Source of the DNA: Parus major
Lineage: Eukaryota > Chordata > Aves > Passeriformes > Paridae
Assembly (NCBI RefSeq): GCF_001522545.3
Contig: NC_031781.1
Coordinates: 9,553,487 to 9,617,486, forward strand
Length of the DNA: 64,000 nucleotides
Direction of reading: 5' to 3'
Shown here: piece after piece, positions 1-13,173 of the stretch
Numbering within the stretch: position 1 is the first letter of the stretch
How the letters are laid out: each line of letters starts with the position of its first letter
Translations under genes and position numbers: made by a program
Notes under the pieces: model-generated
The model's database searches: none
Seen by the model: the letters and a program-made list of their open reading frames with translations, nothing else
Told to the model about the DNA's origin: nothing

Positions 1-3000
1 TAAAAACAGGTGAAAGAGAAGCTAAAAGCAGAGAGAATGATACCGTCAAATAATTGCTTACAAATATTTTCTGATTTCTTTCTTATCCCTTCTGCCATCC
101 TTTCTCCTTTGTCCTCCTTGTGGTTTATTTTTATCTTAGGATAAACATTGTATTTATTTGCTGTTTGCTGTGTGGTGAATTTCAATCTTTTGAATAGAAA
201 AATACATATAAAAAGATACTAGTGTTCCTTTCTCTGGAATAACTGATGCCTTGCAGGGTGAACTAGAGGTTATGTGACAGTGGTATTGTAAAGGCAGGCC
301 AAAGGAATCTGTGTTAATCTATTTTCTTTTTCTTATTATGAATGTTTCGTTTTATATTTTATTTTCCTTTCTAAATACTAATCAATATTTATTTGTAGAA
401 ATAGCTTAATAACTTTTTTTGCCACCTGTGAAATACATTGTTGCTTTTAAATGTTTGTCCAACTGCCACTAATAAGGGAGAATGACATAAAATTATCCTT
501 TCTAATACTGTTTTTGAACTGTGGAGCTGGGAACTTTTTACAGGTATTCATTAACTGAGGTTTCTTCTAGCTCACTGGAAGATAAGTGATTGTCCCCACT
601 TTAAAAGTGAAACCTTAATGCTTAAGGTTAGTATTTTCTATAATAGCTTTTGTCTCTTCACTTTTTGGTTGTCCAGGAATAGTGTATTTCTTCAGATGTG
701 CTGATTACCCGTAAGTTGAGCTTGAAGTTTTGAATAATGAGCTCCTGAGCATCTCCAGACAGATCCGCGAGCCAGCAGGCACTTGTGAAAGTGTGGATTT
801 GTCTGTGTCATTAACTGTGTACAGTGACCTGTGAAGTCCTAGCGGTCTATTTTGGCTGTAATCGTTAAACCAGCCTCTCCTACTGGATAAACTGGAAGAG
901 AGCCTGCAAGCACAGTAAGAGAACCTTGACTGAAAATACAAATATCTTCAGAAAATGCTCTGGGAGTAATAGTAATAAAGAAAAAGTACAGTGGCAAAAT
1001 AAATTGCTGCTGATACAATTTTTCTTCCTCTCTCAAGTTTGCCTCTAGTATGGCAGTTTTTCTCCCTTCGATAAATAAATGCAAAGATGGGAATTGCTGC
1101 CAAAAACTGTCACATTTCTGGAACTTTCAGCCCCTGATTATTCACATTAAGCCTCTCCCCCCCCAGCAGTACAGTATTCTGAATATGTACACCCACCATT
1201 CTGTCAGATCTGTGCAGTCTGTGTCTGGTTCATCTTCTGTGTCTTTGATGTGCTCCATAACGTAGGCAAAGAGAGGTCTGATAGTCTCTCTAAAAACCTG
1301 ACAGTTTGTGTGACAATCTGTCCACGAATCCACAGGCTTCTTGTCAACCAAATGAGCCTTTGAATATCAGAGGTTTCAGAACAGCGCTTGCAGCATTGCA
1401 TATGCACCAAGGGGAGAGTACAACAGGCTTCCTTGTAACCTGAGAGATGTCTGCCTTTTCCTTAATCATTCCAGGGACATCTCATCATTGCTTGTTGGCT
1501 GGTTCTCAGCCCCGCACATGTCGGGGTTATTTAGCAAAGCTTGATTTACTGGAAACTGCACATGGAGAATAATTTGTAGTTGGGGGTAGAGGAAAAACCC
1601 TGGGAGGGGGTGGAACTTCCAGTCTTTTGCTTACTTCTGTTTTTCAGTGTTTTTTTGTTTGTTTCTTATAGTGACTGTCTTTCCTGCAGTTCCTTTATCC
1701 ATGCAGGTGTATGGATGTGATGCATTATTTTCAGTATTCTCCAGCTCTATTTGGCATCCTGTTGCCTTGGGCTCCACTGTTCTGCTTTCCTCTGGGAAGC
1801 CAGTGTATTGCATTCCTTAGCTACCTGTTGTGTAAAAGGATGGGGTCATGAATTTAACTTAGCTTTTTTTTTTAAACTGGGACAGGAACTGTTAACTGGG
1901 CCAGCTGCTGCAGTTTATAAATGGGACTTAGGGATATTCTCAGCAGAGAAAGATGGAAGTTTTATCTGCAGCATGACTGTCCGAGGTGGTGGGAGTTTTG
2001 TTGGAAGCTCTGTCAAATACCAGCTTTGGCATGACAGCATTAAACCTTAGTTAAAATGTTCCTTCCTTTCTTCCCAAAATAAGCTCCTGTGACAGGCCTG
2101 ACAGGGGAATGTGCTTCATATCTTTTTTATTGTATGACAAGTATTTGATGGCTGCCAATTTTGTTTGATGGGGTTTTTTTCCCCTCTTTATTCCCCCTTG
2201 AAAGTGCTGGTCAGCCTTTGAGTGAAAGTTCCACCTGCATTTCTTAGCACTCTTGATATTTTGGCAGTTTCCTTCTTTCTTCTCCGTTTCCCTCAGCATC
2301 GATTCTCTCTTCCTGTCACTCTCTCATGGACAATGCCCAGTTGTTTGAAGCAGCATCCTGTGATCTTGGAGTTCATGCTGATAGTGTGGTGGGTCTGCTG
2401 GTAGGACCAAGTACCCCTGCAGGATGAGTTGTGCAGCTGCCTAGCACAGGTGCTGGGATTTGGCAGGCGGTGCTGTGCCCTTCATGCCATGGGCACCACG
2501 TTATCTGCGCACGTCAGCCACGTGCAGAACTCCTCTGAAGCAGATGCTGAGAACTCTTGATGTTTAATCGATGCCTGGGAAGTCTGTTTACCTGCACTTG
2601 TCAGGTGTAATTGATTTGGGCATTTACTGTGAATTCCTCATCTTAGCTAAACTTCCAGCTGGGAGGAGAGCAGGGTGAGACTCCCCTACAGCAGTACTGG
2701 CATTAATCTGGGCCTTTCACGATGGTGTTGCTGTCCTTGTCAGAAAGCCTGAGTTACCTGCTGGAATTTTATGGCCTTTCTCTTTGAAGCTGCTTCTGCT
2801 TTCCAGAGTTTGTTTAAAGAATTGGCAATGCTTTGTTTGTAGTCTTTCAAAGGGTGTGCTTTAAAGCAACCTCATATAAACGCAGTGTTTCTTTGTCTTT
2901 TCTCCTTCTTCCCCTTTTAATTGCTTCTGTAGAAATAATTTCTTTTTTGTTGGTTGCCTTTCTGACTTGATGATAACATGAGGCTTTTCTGCATGTTTCC

Positions 3001-6000
3001 AGAGAGGCACTTGAAGCTTTTGGAAGTCCCTAATACCATTTTGCTGTGGGATACCTGTTTTTAATTAGACTCTTCCCAGGGTACCTTCACAGACCGTCTG
3101 ACTGTGTTGTGGGATCACAGCCTGGATCTGTAAACCCATTTTCACTCAGATGGAGTATCTCGGTGTGGGACCCTGGTTCTGGGAACCATGAGTTTTGAGT
3201 CACCATGTGCTTTAGGGACTGTAGCTTAACCTTTTTGTGCCTCGTTTGTTATCTGCAGGATAAACCCAGCCATGTTCCTTCTCCCCAGCTCCGCCTCCCT
3301 CAAGCTTTGTGGAGATAGGTGTTCCTTGGGATTTTATCTTTGAGAAGCTTTCTAGATATGCTACAGAATTAATACTTTGCTTTCAACTCAGGATAATATT
3401 GCAGACATGAGAAAATCTGTTCAAAGAGGAATGTACTTCTGCTCCTAACTAGTTTAACTTGCCTGTGTTCTTACTGTGGACACTACTCTCTTTATGCTTT
3501 CTCTGAATCTTAATCCAAAATTTATGATCTCACAGCTTATTGCCGAAGGAAAGAATAGAATGACACAAATTCAATGCTCTCATTTCATTATTGGTCTCAG
3601 CAGGAGGAGTGGATGAACCCACACATGAACAGCAAACAACAGAGCTGTGTTTAGAAGTTGGCTTTGGCTGAAAAAAATCTTTTTTTTTCCCCGTATCAGC
3701 AAGCTGTTTGTAGTTCCTTGCATCTTTTCTCTGTTACCTTTTAAGAAAAAAAGCATATGAATTTTCAAAAAAGCAGTTTAACCCTTAACTTCTGTGCTCT
3801 AGTAATATGCTCTATAGGCATGTTTCTCTTCCTCGTTAATTGGCTTTTATTTTTATGTGCACTTGATGGGAAGGAGGAAATGTGAATGATCTCTTTGAGC
3901 TAACTGCTTGCTGATACTAGCAAATGGGCTGAGCAGAAACACCAGAGGAGTGAGCTCAGGAGGTGAAGAGATTGTTTTTTGCAGCATATTCTGAAATTCC
4001 CAAACTCCCTGTTTTGGAGCAAAGCTGATAGCAGTGATTGATTGTGTGGGTTGATTTTAACACATCCATAGGGTCATCCAGTGAACAGATTGGTTTGGCT
4101 CATCTGCCTCTGTACCTGTGGGAGGGATGCAGGTACATGGGGTAATTTTTCAAATCAGTTAGGAGCTGTTTGCATGAGACTTGTGAGTGGTGAGAATGAA
4201 CAGCCTGATCTGCAGTGCGTGTGAACCAGCTGAGGTGTGGGGAACTTGGGTGTACCTTTGTTTCCCTGAGGCACTGCTGGGAGCAGAGGTGGCTCCTGAA
4301 GCTGCCACTGACCGAGGTTCCTCTGGAGCTTCCCGGAGTTGCTCGTGGCAGCAGCTGCATCCAGGGCATGTGTGTGTTGCCTGTCCCCAAGAGTATGCAG
4401 GCAGGCCACAGTTGTGCTGCTTCTCAGGATGGTGTGAGATCTTATTTCTGGCTTCAGAAGCAGCTGGAAGCAGGAATTGGAATGTCTTCCAGCTGACACT
4501 TGATATGTAAGAAGTAATCTTTGCTTTCCTTACCTGTTTCTCCCAGAAACTTGCGGTGCCCTTGTGGGGCACACCACGTATTGCCCAGCTCACAGCATTG
4601 CCTCTTGTGCTCTTTTGGGTTTGAGAGGGGCTTGCAAAGGCATTTTGCTGCAAGCTGGTGAGTGTGGATGTCAGACGGGATGGAAGCAGCACGTCTGTCA
4701 GGTGCGAGGCAGATTGTACCATCTAATCTCCCGGCTGTCTCCGCAGCATTTGTCAAGGCCTCCACTGCCCTGCTCTGTTTCATCACAGCTATCACTGGCA
4801 TTCATCTAGGCTGGCAGCATTTCAACAGCTGTTAATCCTCTTTGTATCTCTGAACACTGTGACCACTGACAAGCTTCTATACTCTGAGGTGTCAGAATAT
4901 CTCAAGATACCTGTGGTGATGGTGGCTGGGTTTGTTGGTTTTAAATCAAGACACCTTCCAATCTATTGACCCGGACTGAACCTGCTGGAGAAATCCTTGT
5001 CCCAGTGTCAGGCTTTTAATGCTGCTGCTTGGTGTTCACAAATAATTTCACCTAAAATCTGATTAATTTCAATTTCCTCATGCTTGTTTTGCTCAGTTTT
5101 CTGTTTTACATGTTACTGCAAGTAGCACATGTTTCACTGAAGTTGTAAGGAATGTGGTTTAATGTCAGTGTGAGAATGAGTTGGCAGGGTTTTCTCTTTA
5201 TGTTTCAATTACTTTCCCTCCTGAAATAACCCTGAGAACTCAGTCTTCTGCTATAATGTTTTCCTACTTTCTTTGCTGTATGTTCTGGAAAGGGCCTGGG
5301 CAGTGTAGAGAGGTGTAGTAATGAGTGCCGGAGTTTCTCTGCATGTTTGCAGCCAAGGAGGAATGCTGAATTAAAATTGCTCCAAATTTAGCTCTAAGTT
5401 TTAAAATTGATTCCCTTTGGAAGGGAATTTTTAGCACAAGAGTGCTTTGGAAGAGTGGAAAGCAAGGGTATAGCAGCAAATCTGTTGTAGAAAAACAGCA
5501 GGGTAAAGGAAAGTGGTTCTGTTGCACTTTAGGCTCTGGTTATGTATTTTTACAACTTCTTGGTGTTTTTATTATTTGCTACGAACCATCATTTAATAGC
5601 AGTGAAAAATCTTTCAAACTAACATTTCTTTGCTTAGTTTGTTTGTCCTCTCTGGAGAGCTCTCTCCCCACATGACAAAGCTCTAATGTTCTGAAGTTGA
5701 CTCCCCTAAGGCTCAGCTTTATTGAGAGAAGTGAAACATTTTAGGTGGTTCATTCATTCTTTCTGTGTCTTTTGTTATTTGAGCCCTTTTGGTATTCTTT
5801 GGTCATGTTTTTAAACTTATTTCTGCAACTAAGACTGCCAGGAGCTTTATTTAATAATAGTTGAGGTCTCATGTTCAACTTTTTCTTTGTGAGCTGCCAT
5901 TTTATCTCAAGCATCAAATATTGTGAAAGTAAATTAAAAGCAGCGTTCATGTCTTGTAATTTCATGTGGAATGTTCTCTCTTTTACTGTACCATTGAATA

Positions 6001-8977
6001 TCATTTATGAAGATAAAGGACTTCACTAAGACTACAGGCAGCTCAGACTTTGTTTCAAGTGCAAATACCACACCTTGATCCTGCTGAATAGCTCTTGTGT
6101 GGAGGTGACCCTGCTGAAGTTTGGGGGAAGTGCTCTGGTGGTTCCTGGCATAGCTCCTCGTTTGCAACTATATTATAAAGCTCTCAAAAGTTCTAGGCCA
6201 CTAGAACATTCTCTCCTGCCATAGCGTGGTGGGTAAACTGCTGAAAATGAAGCAGATCTTCTGTCTGAAGTAATACACATGAGAACACTTGGGGAATTTC
6301 TCTCTGTTAGTAGAAATCCCAGATCACAGAACCGGCTGTGCCTGTGCCCATGCTGAAAGGCCCTTCTCTTGCCCATTTAGGCCATTTGTTGCTCATTTAA
6401 CGTTTGAGACAACAGGAATGTGACTTCCCCAAGGTTGGAAAGGATCTAAAGGCCAAGAAAGATGTATTTTAAAAATCTGCTTGTTGAACAAACTCAGATT
6501 TAAATGGTAGCCCCTCTGTTTTTGTTACTTGGGGAAGCATTTAAAGGTACTGATTCATAGCATTAGAAATATTGTTTTATTGGGTTTTAGAGTTTTTGAG
6601 GGGGAGAGGTCTAAATCAACAGCAAGAGGCCCAGTTGAATCACATGGAAAGATGTTTCCTTCTTGTTTTTAAAACTCAGCAGCTTTATCTGCAGGTTGAA
6701 GGTGTTCTGTGCCCCTCCTCAATCTTTGCATGATGCCTGGTGGTTGCTTTGAAACCAAGTCTTTCCTCCTTTCCCTCACTGAGATTCTTGCCTCTCTGTT
6801 CAGACTCTCATTTGCCTGCTTTTAGCAGCTTCAGAGTTCAGAACTAAAGCCTGGGTTCCTTTCCCAGCTATTTTTGTCCATGTCCATCGTTGGTGTTGTT
6901 GAAGACGAACCTGACCGAAGTACTGGGCAGTTGAAGTCTCTCTAATAAACTAGGTGAGGTTGTGCCACAACCACTTTAATTGACAGTACATCCAGCAAAT
7001 GATTCCATTGGCTGTTGTTCCTTTCTTTGGGTGGGTTAAACGCGACCTCGTGCTGGGTCTCACGTACAACATATTTGTTCCTGTTTTCCTCTCCCGCTGC
7101 TGTTTCACTGCAGAGTGCTGCAGGCTAATGGGATCTGACGGGACTACTTCCTATTGCCTGAGAAATGCTGAAATTTGGTACCTTGCTTTCTCTTTTTCCC
7201 AGTTTCTCTCATTCTAATCTCTCAGATCCAGTCCCTTTGAGAAATCAGACAGTATGAAATATGAAAATTGCTTGGGTAGTAATTGGAGAAACGGCGAGAC
7301 CTTTGAAGCCCAATGGAGATAACGCTTACATCTACTTATTCACATTATTTAATTTTTAATGGCAAATTTAATTAATGAAGCACAGGTCTTGTGGTTTCAT
7401 GTGTGAATAAGTAACAGCAGGGAGCTGTAAGTCATGAGGTCTGTTTACAGGCCAGAGAAAAAGGCACCATTAAAAACTGAACTTTTCAATATAGGAAGGA
7501 GAAAAATGGATTTAATAGCATTGAAGTTTGACCACTTTGTAACAAGTAAGTAAACAAAAACATTAATGATAATTTGCCGGTAAAATGCATTTTGAAGTGG
7601 TTAGTCCTCCATGATTTCTCAGTTTTAATCTGTCTCCTAGGTCAAAGTTTGAAAAAGCAAAATCTGTTCTGTGTTTCTTTTGCTATGTAACATAAATTCA
7701 GGCACCAGAGATAAAACGCTTAAATATAGCACCTTGAAGCCTAGGTTCTGAAAGCCTTTATAAACCTTCCAATTAGCTGAGCTTCACACAACTTCAGAGA
7801 TACAGGCAGCTGTTATCCCTCACTTGCAGGTGGAAAATGGTGACTTGCCCAAGATTGCACAAATGGCAGAACCACTAATAGAACTTGAGTTATATCTGTC
7901 CTTTCCTTTTTCCAACCACTGAACAGTATGTTGGCTCATCCTGCGAAGGACCACAGCTGCATTTATGGGAAAATAAATGAAGAAGGGCAAAAATAATATT
8001 CTATATAAAATGACCAAATTTGGGGAGAGACGAGATAGCAGCTTGAACTGGCCCTAAATGAATAGCTGTCTTCTCTTTCAATACCATTTTGTCACATTTT
8101 TTGATTGATTATTGCATATTTTCTCCTTGTGCCTTTTCAGAGTGGGAGCCTTGCAGATGAGCTTTGAGCGAGGCAGTTGCCAGTGGAGTCCAGCAGCTTT
8201 GCCTAAAGCAGCTTTATCAGTGGTTTAGTGACACGAGACCTTGTAGTGCAGCTGCTGGGGGAGTGCAGCCTTTCTCTCCTGCTGGTTGTGCCTGGGAGGC
8301 TCCTCAGTGCAGCCCAAAGGAGGGAGGAATTCATCCTCTACATTTAGCGACTGAGCAGTTGTGAGCTGAAACTCTTTCTGTGCAAGTTCAGGAGAATTTA
8401 ATGCAAACCTCTTAAGCCCTGCAGCAAGACACTCAAGACTCTGTTTGGCAGCGCCTTGGCTGAGACCTGATACGCCTCCCTGTGTTGTTAAAAGGGAAGC
8501 AGCCTGCATAATTTTCTTTTAAAGAATAAGTAACATAAGTAGAAGCACTGAAATGTAAAATGGATTTTCCAGTGCTAGCAGCCAATTTTGATACTTGCAT
8601 GTCAGTAACTTAAAAGATCCTTCACAGCAATTAATAAAAGAAGAGAACAAAACATGACCAAACTCAAAATAACTCTGTGCTGGAAACACCTTGTTTTTTG
8701 TGGTTACATGGAATAGCCAAAGCTCATGGTTGGTTGGTAGTGACCTTTTCCCCCCCTTTCCTTTCACAAAGGTGAACCTTGGAATGAAGGATGTGTTATA
8801 GCCTTGATGCATTTTGCTGAGAATAAAATCGACTCTTAAGTATTTCTGGGGTTCTTTGAACTGAATATTCTGTTTGTTGTTGGAAATTGTTATTAATTAT
8901 AGAAGATGACTTTGTGACAAGATAAGATCTGAGACGCCTTTAATTTTTAGAGCTGAGCATTCTATTCTTTGTTTCAG
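1..8977 (+). other. CHCHD6: CHCHD6 intron, 3' portion (start lies upstream of the window)
   Basis: This non-coding stretch ends in a strong acceptor, TATTCTTTGTTTCAG, directly before the exon at 8978. I looked for the preceding CHCHD6 exon, which should encode the charged coiled-coil segment, and did not see it, so the donor of this intron is upstream. The stretch is AT-rich and CpG-poor, with stops in every frame. It holds short homopolymer runs (a C8 run near 1157, T runs near 1868 and 3681) and an AT-rich homeodomain-like patch around 7330-7410. A somewhat more CpG-containing patch at 4180-4800 produces several overlapping chance ORFs on both strands, with no recognisable protein in any of them. 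No repeat family was recognised by eye. Confidence 0.8.
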
Positions 8978-9048
8978 AATGCAGAGATCTACAAGCTGAC
9001 ATCCGAGCAGTATCAGGAGGCAGCCGCCAAGGCAGAGGAGCAGATAAA
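8978..9048 (+). CDS. CHCHD6: CHCHD6 (MICOS subunit MIC25) antepenultimate exon of the window's gene, helical pre-CHCH segment
   Basis: This 71-base exon has 23 full codons plus two bases of a split lysine codon. It reads NAEIYKLTSEQYQEAAAKAE followed by EQI, then K across the junction. The pattern NAE-YKL-SEQ-EAA-K matches the segment just before the CHCH domain in vertebrate CHCHD6. The paralogue CHCHD3 has a related but clearly more distant version. The acceptor is TTTGTTTCAG|AAT and the donor is AAA|GTGAGG, both good consensus sites. The exon starts on a codon boundary and ends in phase 2. The segment is charged, alanine- and glutamate-rich and probably helical; it links the N-terminal coiled-coil region, which is not in this window, to the cysteine domain. 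The protein sits in the mitochondrial intermembrane space at the inner membrane as part of MICOS. Assignment to CHCHD6 rather than CHCHD3 also rests on the next exon. Confidence 0.93.
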
Positions 9049-10881
9049 GTGAGGAGCCATTTTTTTTTTCTTTTCAGCTCTTCCAGTTGCATTTCATAAC
9101 GTTTTGTGTGTAGTTTCTGGATGTTCTTGTAAACAGAGTGTGAAGTTACCTCCTGTCAGGTACTGAGGGGGCTGAGGAGGTGTAAGCTGCCATCCTCTCT
9201 GTGCCAAACTTAATGGAGTTTAATATTAAAGTTGGTAGATCTTTCAAGGAAGGGTGAGGGAGAAGAGAGGGACTTTAAAAATTAATATTAAATAGGTACT
9301 AGGGTTTTCAAAGTAGCAATGGAACATGTTTAATCTGTTCCAACTTTGACCCACTGTATTTAACCTACACACTGTAGGATTTGGCTGCTGCAGAGGGGTA
9401 GGAAGAATGGCACCACTTCAAAAGTTTTAATTGCCCAGGGGAAAAAAAAAAAGGTAAACAGTCTAAATCTCATCCCTATTAGTTTCAAATTAGAGTTGTA
9501 ATTTTCATGAATGCTTTCGTAGAATGGGTGCAATGATTTTTCTGGTCTTCTTTGTTGGCCTTAGCACAATAAGTGGACCCTTTAATGTTGCCTTTTTACC
9601 ATGAGTATATATAGTGTTTAAATTATATTTGTATTTGCCAGTAGTGTTATATAACTAATTGTTCCACATGCACTAACAGCTGCCCAAGAAAAAATATTTT
9701 CTATAATTCTTTAATATTAATGAGGCTAAAGCAATTACGTTGTCAAGAGCAGCACTCAGATCTCAGTTGGGTAAACAGTTGGCCAACATGCAATAAACTG
9801 AAGTAGCAGCATATGTAGTCCGGTTGGGTCCAATCCAGACTCTACAATACTTAATTGCATAAATAGATAATATAGTAGTGATGAATATATTAGTGGGGTG
9901 TGCAGTATATTGTGCTGTCTTTATTTAAAATTATGTTTGACTGCCAAAGCGTCACATAACCTGTTGTAATTTCACATTTTTGTTTGGACAGTCAAGCAAT
10001 AAGTTGCTAAAGAAGCCAAAACAAGGCAGCTAACACATTGCTTGCATTTCCATCCTGTTTTCCACAGCAGAATTATAAAATCTCTTTTAAAATAAAATTT
10101 AAAAAATTCATAGGATATAATGTTCTTATAGTCTTTGATCAATTGGATCATTTCTTGGATTTGCTTCTGCAAATGTGTCATCAATTGTCGTGAACTTGTG
10201 TAGTGGTGATTCATCCTTGTGACTTGGTAAAGGACTGGGACCTGGTACGATGTTCTTCACTTACTATTACAGACTGTAACTACCTTATTTTTTATAGGTA
10301 GTCTGAAGGTTGGTTCCTGATGTTTCCATTTCCTTTGGTCTCTTCTGTTTCTTGTGGAAACGAAGACTGGTAATGTGGGAAACTCAGGAATGCAACCATG
10401 TTTTGCAAAGGTTAGTGGCAGAGACCAACACAAATGATAATGCATTCTTTCTTTCAAGATTCAGAAAGTGCACTTGTAGTCTCTTAAGGGTTTCTTTCCC
10501 TTTTCTTTGAGCCTTTATCATCTAACAGTCCCTGGCTTCTGGTCTCATTGTACAGTGCTCTGCTATTTGATGGCAATAGGAACTTGAGCCATTATAAAGG
10601 AACAGATTCCTTGGGCTGTCTTCTTTGCAGCAAAAAGAGCCACCTGCCCTAATGTGAATTTTTTGTGAAAAAATAATGTGCCTGGGGGTGTCTTGAAAAG
10701 GGACAAGATGAGTGGCAAGAGTGAAACTGAGGGCGACATTGAATATCATGCATTCTAGTTCTTTACAGCAGAAATTTCCAGCAGCAGCCAGGATTGCACT
10801 GAGCTGAGAATTGGAGTTCATGATCTGGGACTGATAATGCCTTTTGATAATTGTACATGCAGGAAGAATCATTGCTTTCCC

Positions 10882-10921
10882 CCATCAGCCTGCAGTGTGT
10901 CACTTCCATCAGCCTGCAGTG
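10882..10921. repeat. Imperfect 24-base tandem duplication
   Basis: The 16-mer CCATCAGCCTGCAGTG occurs at 10882-10897 and again at 10906-10921, so the period is 24 bases. The sequence after each copy (TGTCACTT and ACTCTTTT) has drifted. This looks like a small, fairly recent local duplication in the intron. No function is suggested. Confidence 0.8.
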
Positions 10922-12329
10922 ACTCTTTTTAGATTGTTGCTTTGTGTACAACACACTGTACAAACACTCTTAGTGTTGTGCCTCACATCTGGGTTGTGAT
11001 ATGGCTGGGATGGGGTCAGGGGAAGGTTCCTTCCTACACTGGCATCCATGCTCAATTGGTAGAACTTCAAGTCTGTGTGTTGTGAGGTTCTCTTGTGAGG
11101 CATCTTACATTCAAGTCTTTCTCCAGCCTGTTTATGGTAATAACCTACAAGATCTTTTGGCTTCAGTGGAAAGAATAGTTTGTGTATCCTGTTTTTCACT
11201 TTTGTCTTAGACATAGAAGCACAGTAGGTTCTAAGATAGGTTAGACTGATTTATGCAGATCTTCCTCTTTGGTTCACAGGAATAAACTGACACTCCTGCA
11301 AAATTATGTGAAATAGAATATTAGCCAAAGTATAAATGAAGTACAGGCTTGCCTGTTTCCGATGCTGGGCTATGATGCCTCCTTAAGGAAAAGAAACCAG
11401 GAGTGGCATTTTCTTCACCTGCAAAGAGTCTGTATCCTTCACCATAGTGTCTCTTCCCGAGCTTCTGTTACCCCTGTCACACTGTGAAGACATGCTCCTG
11501 GCACTTGAGCCTTGTGAGACCAATCTGCCCTGTGTTTGTTCTCCTCTGCCACTGTGTATCAGCAGAGCTGATGGAGGAAAAGGGAAATAGGGCTGGGGCT
11601 CTTTCCACAGTGAGTACCCCATTTCAGAGTCCATGTGGAAGCAAAGAGAAGTTTCTGAAACAAAACCCCAGTGTTTTCTTGGCATTTAATGACTTTTTAA
11701 ATTCTTTTATCAACACTTACAGCTCTGCACAAGTGGTCAAGTGTTCTACGGACTGTTTCAACTCCTTAGTGGTTGTCAAGCATTGCAGGATTTAGGAATA
11801 TTGTACACCTTTCCAGCAGTGATCCTTCACAGCATGCCTGCGAGGTAGGCAAGTAAACCTTCCTATCTCCCTTTGTATAAAAACAGAAGTGAAGTACTTA
11901 CTGTTGAGCCTCATATTAACTCACTGACACAGTCATTAGCTCTTGGTTTGCACTTCAAGGCTTGATGCCTGCATGGCCTGACCTGTGCAATGGACTTTGT
12001 TCCTCGTCTCTTCACCTGAAGCCAGCCTGCTCTCGTCTCCACATACCTCCTATCAGAGTGTCTCCTTCTCCTTTGTTCTGGGCTCTGTCCAATCTGTTTT
12101 ATTTCCTCCCAGGAAAAAGATCCTAGCAACAAGATACCACTGAGCACAGCTTTCAGCACCTTAAGCAACTTGCCCTTGTCGCTTGTATGCTGTGGTGAAT
12201 TGGACAGTTGCCATGGACATATTGTCTCAACTATGTTGTTATAATTGGTGCATTATTATTTTTCTCTTTTGTTAACCAAGAGAATTAAAGTCAGGGGACC
12301 TAGAACTTCCCCCGTCTTCTTTCCCTGTT

Positions 12330-12570
12330 TAGCAAACTGCGCACATCAGTAACCACCCACAAAGGAAGCGGCGTGTAAATAAAGAGCCAGTGCTCCCCGC
12401 CCTTCCCTTCGTTCCACATCCTTTTCTCAGTGCTCATAGAGCCATGACTCAGACTGGGTTTAGAGAAGACAACTTGCTAATCCCCTCCCTGCTACAGAGA
12501 ATAAAATGGCATTTCATTCCAAGCTCTATTAATGCACTCGCTCCAGGGATAAAGCAGCACTCCCAAAAGG
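12330..12570. promoter_or_regulatory. Candidate intronic enhancer with AP-1 and TEAD sites
   Basis: This block keeps several CpGs (CTGCGCAC, AGCGGCGTG, CCCGCCC, CACTCGC) in an otherwise CpG-poor intron. It carries a full AP-1 site, TGACTCA, at 12445-12451 and a TEAD-type CATTCCA at 12515-12521. AP-1 and TEAD sites often co-occur in active enhancers. The evidence is composition and motif content only; conservation was not tested. Confidence 0.28.
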
Positions 12571-12748
12571 CAGTGGCCAAATTTTCTTTCTGTTGCGTTG
12601 TCTTTGTCTTCTTCTGAGTGTTACATTTAGATTAGCTTCTGAGGATTAAATGTTATTACAGTCCCTGAATCTGTTAAGGGGAAGGAAAAAAACATCAGTA
12701 AAGAGGTTATGGCTTAGTGCAGCACTCTAGATTTATCCTCAAAATGTT

Positions 12749-12840
12749 GATTTGGTTTTTTGGGGTTTTTTTTTTGGTGATTTATTTTCTTTTGTGAAGG
12801 TTGTCTTATCACTTTTTTAAAAATTTATTTTTTTTGGTAG
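12749..12840. repeat. T/G-rich low-complexity tract
   Basis: Long T runs are interrupted by G4 and GG (TTTTTTGGGGTTTTTTTTTT), followed by further T/A-rich runs. Similar T-runs with central G4 or G5 recur at 18107-18136, 25328-25352 and 30590-30625. They are simple-sequence drift or remnants of old insert tails. No gene content. Confidence 0.75.
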
Positions 12841-13144
12841 TCGTTACTTTTGAATGCAAGAATTGGCCTGGGTGGGGGTGTCACTCTAAAAGGTAAAGCT
12901 GCAGGAGTTGGGTGAGGGGATTAGGAAGCTGTTAAAAGATAAAATGTTCTGAAGCTGAGTTTCCCTCTAACATCTCCCTATAGTTTTCAGAACTGTTTCT
13001 GAAGCTGCTTACTGATGACTGTTGCTTTGCATGTTGTGCTGGGAGGACTGCATATGCTTTATGCTGTTATCAAGGAATGCATAAAGAATGTCAGTTTCTT
13101 ATCCTGGTGGAGATCAGCTGTGAATCCAAGGCAGCTTTCCAATG

Positions 13145-13173
13145 TCTCTTTGGCATTGAAACTGCCAAAGAGA
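13145..13173. repeat. Perfect inverted repeat, 11-base stem with 7-base loop
   Basis: TCTCTTTGGCA at 13145-13155 is the exact reverse complement of TGCCAAAGAGA at 13163-13173, with loop TTGAAAC between them. Pairing stops after one possible G-U pair outside the stem, so the hairpin is too short for a microRNA precursor. It could form a small structure in the pre-mRNA. Confidence 0.7.

Noticed and set aside
4155..4722. Overlapping ORFs on both strands, up to 187 codons
   Set aside because: They run in several frames at once, show no recognisable domain, and have no convincing splice or promoter context; a locally higher GC content explains them.
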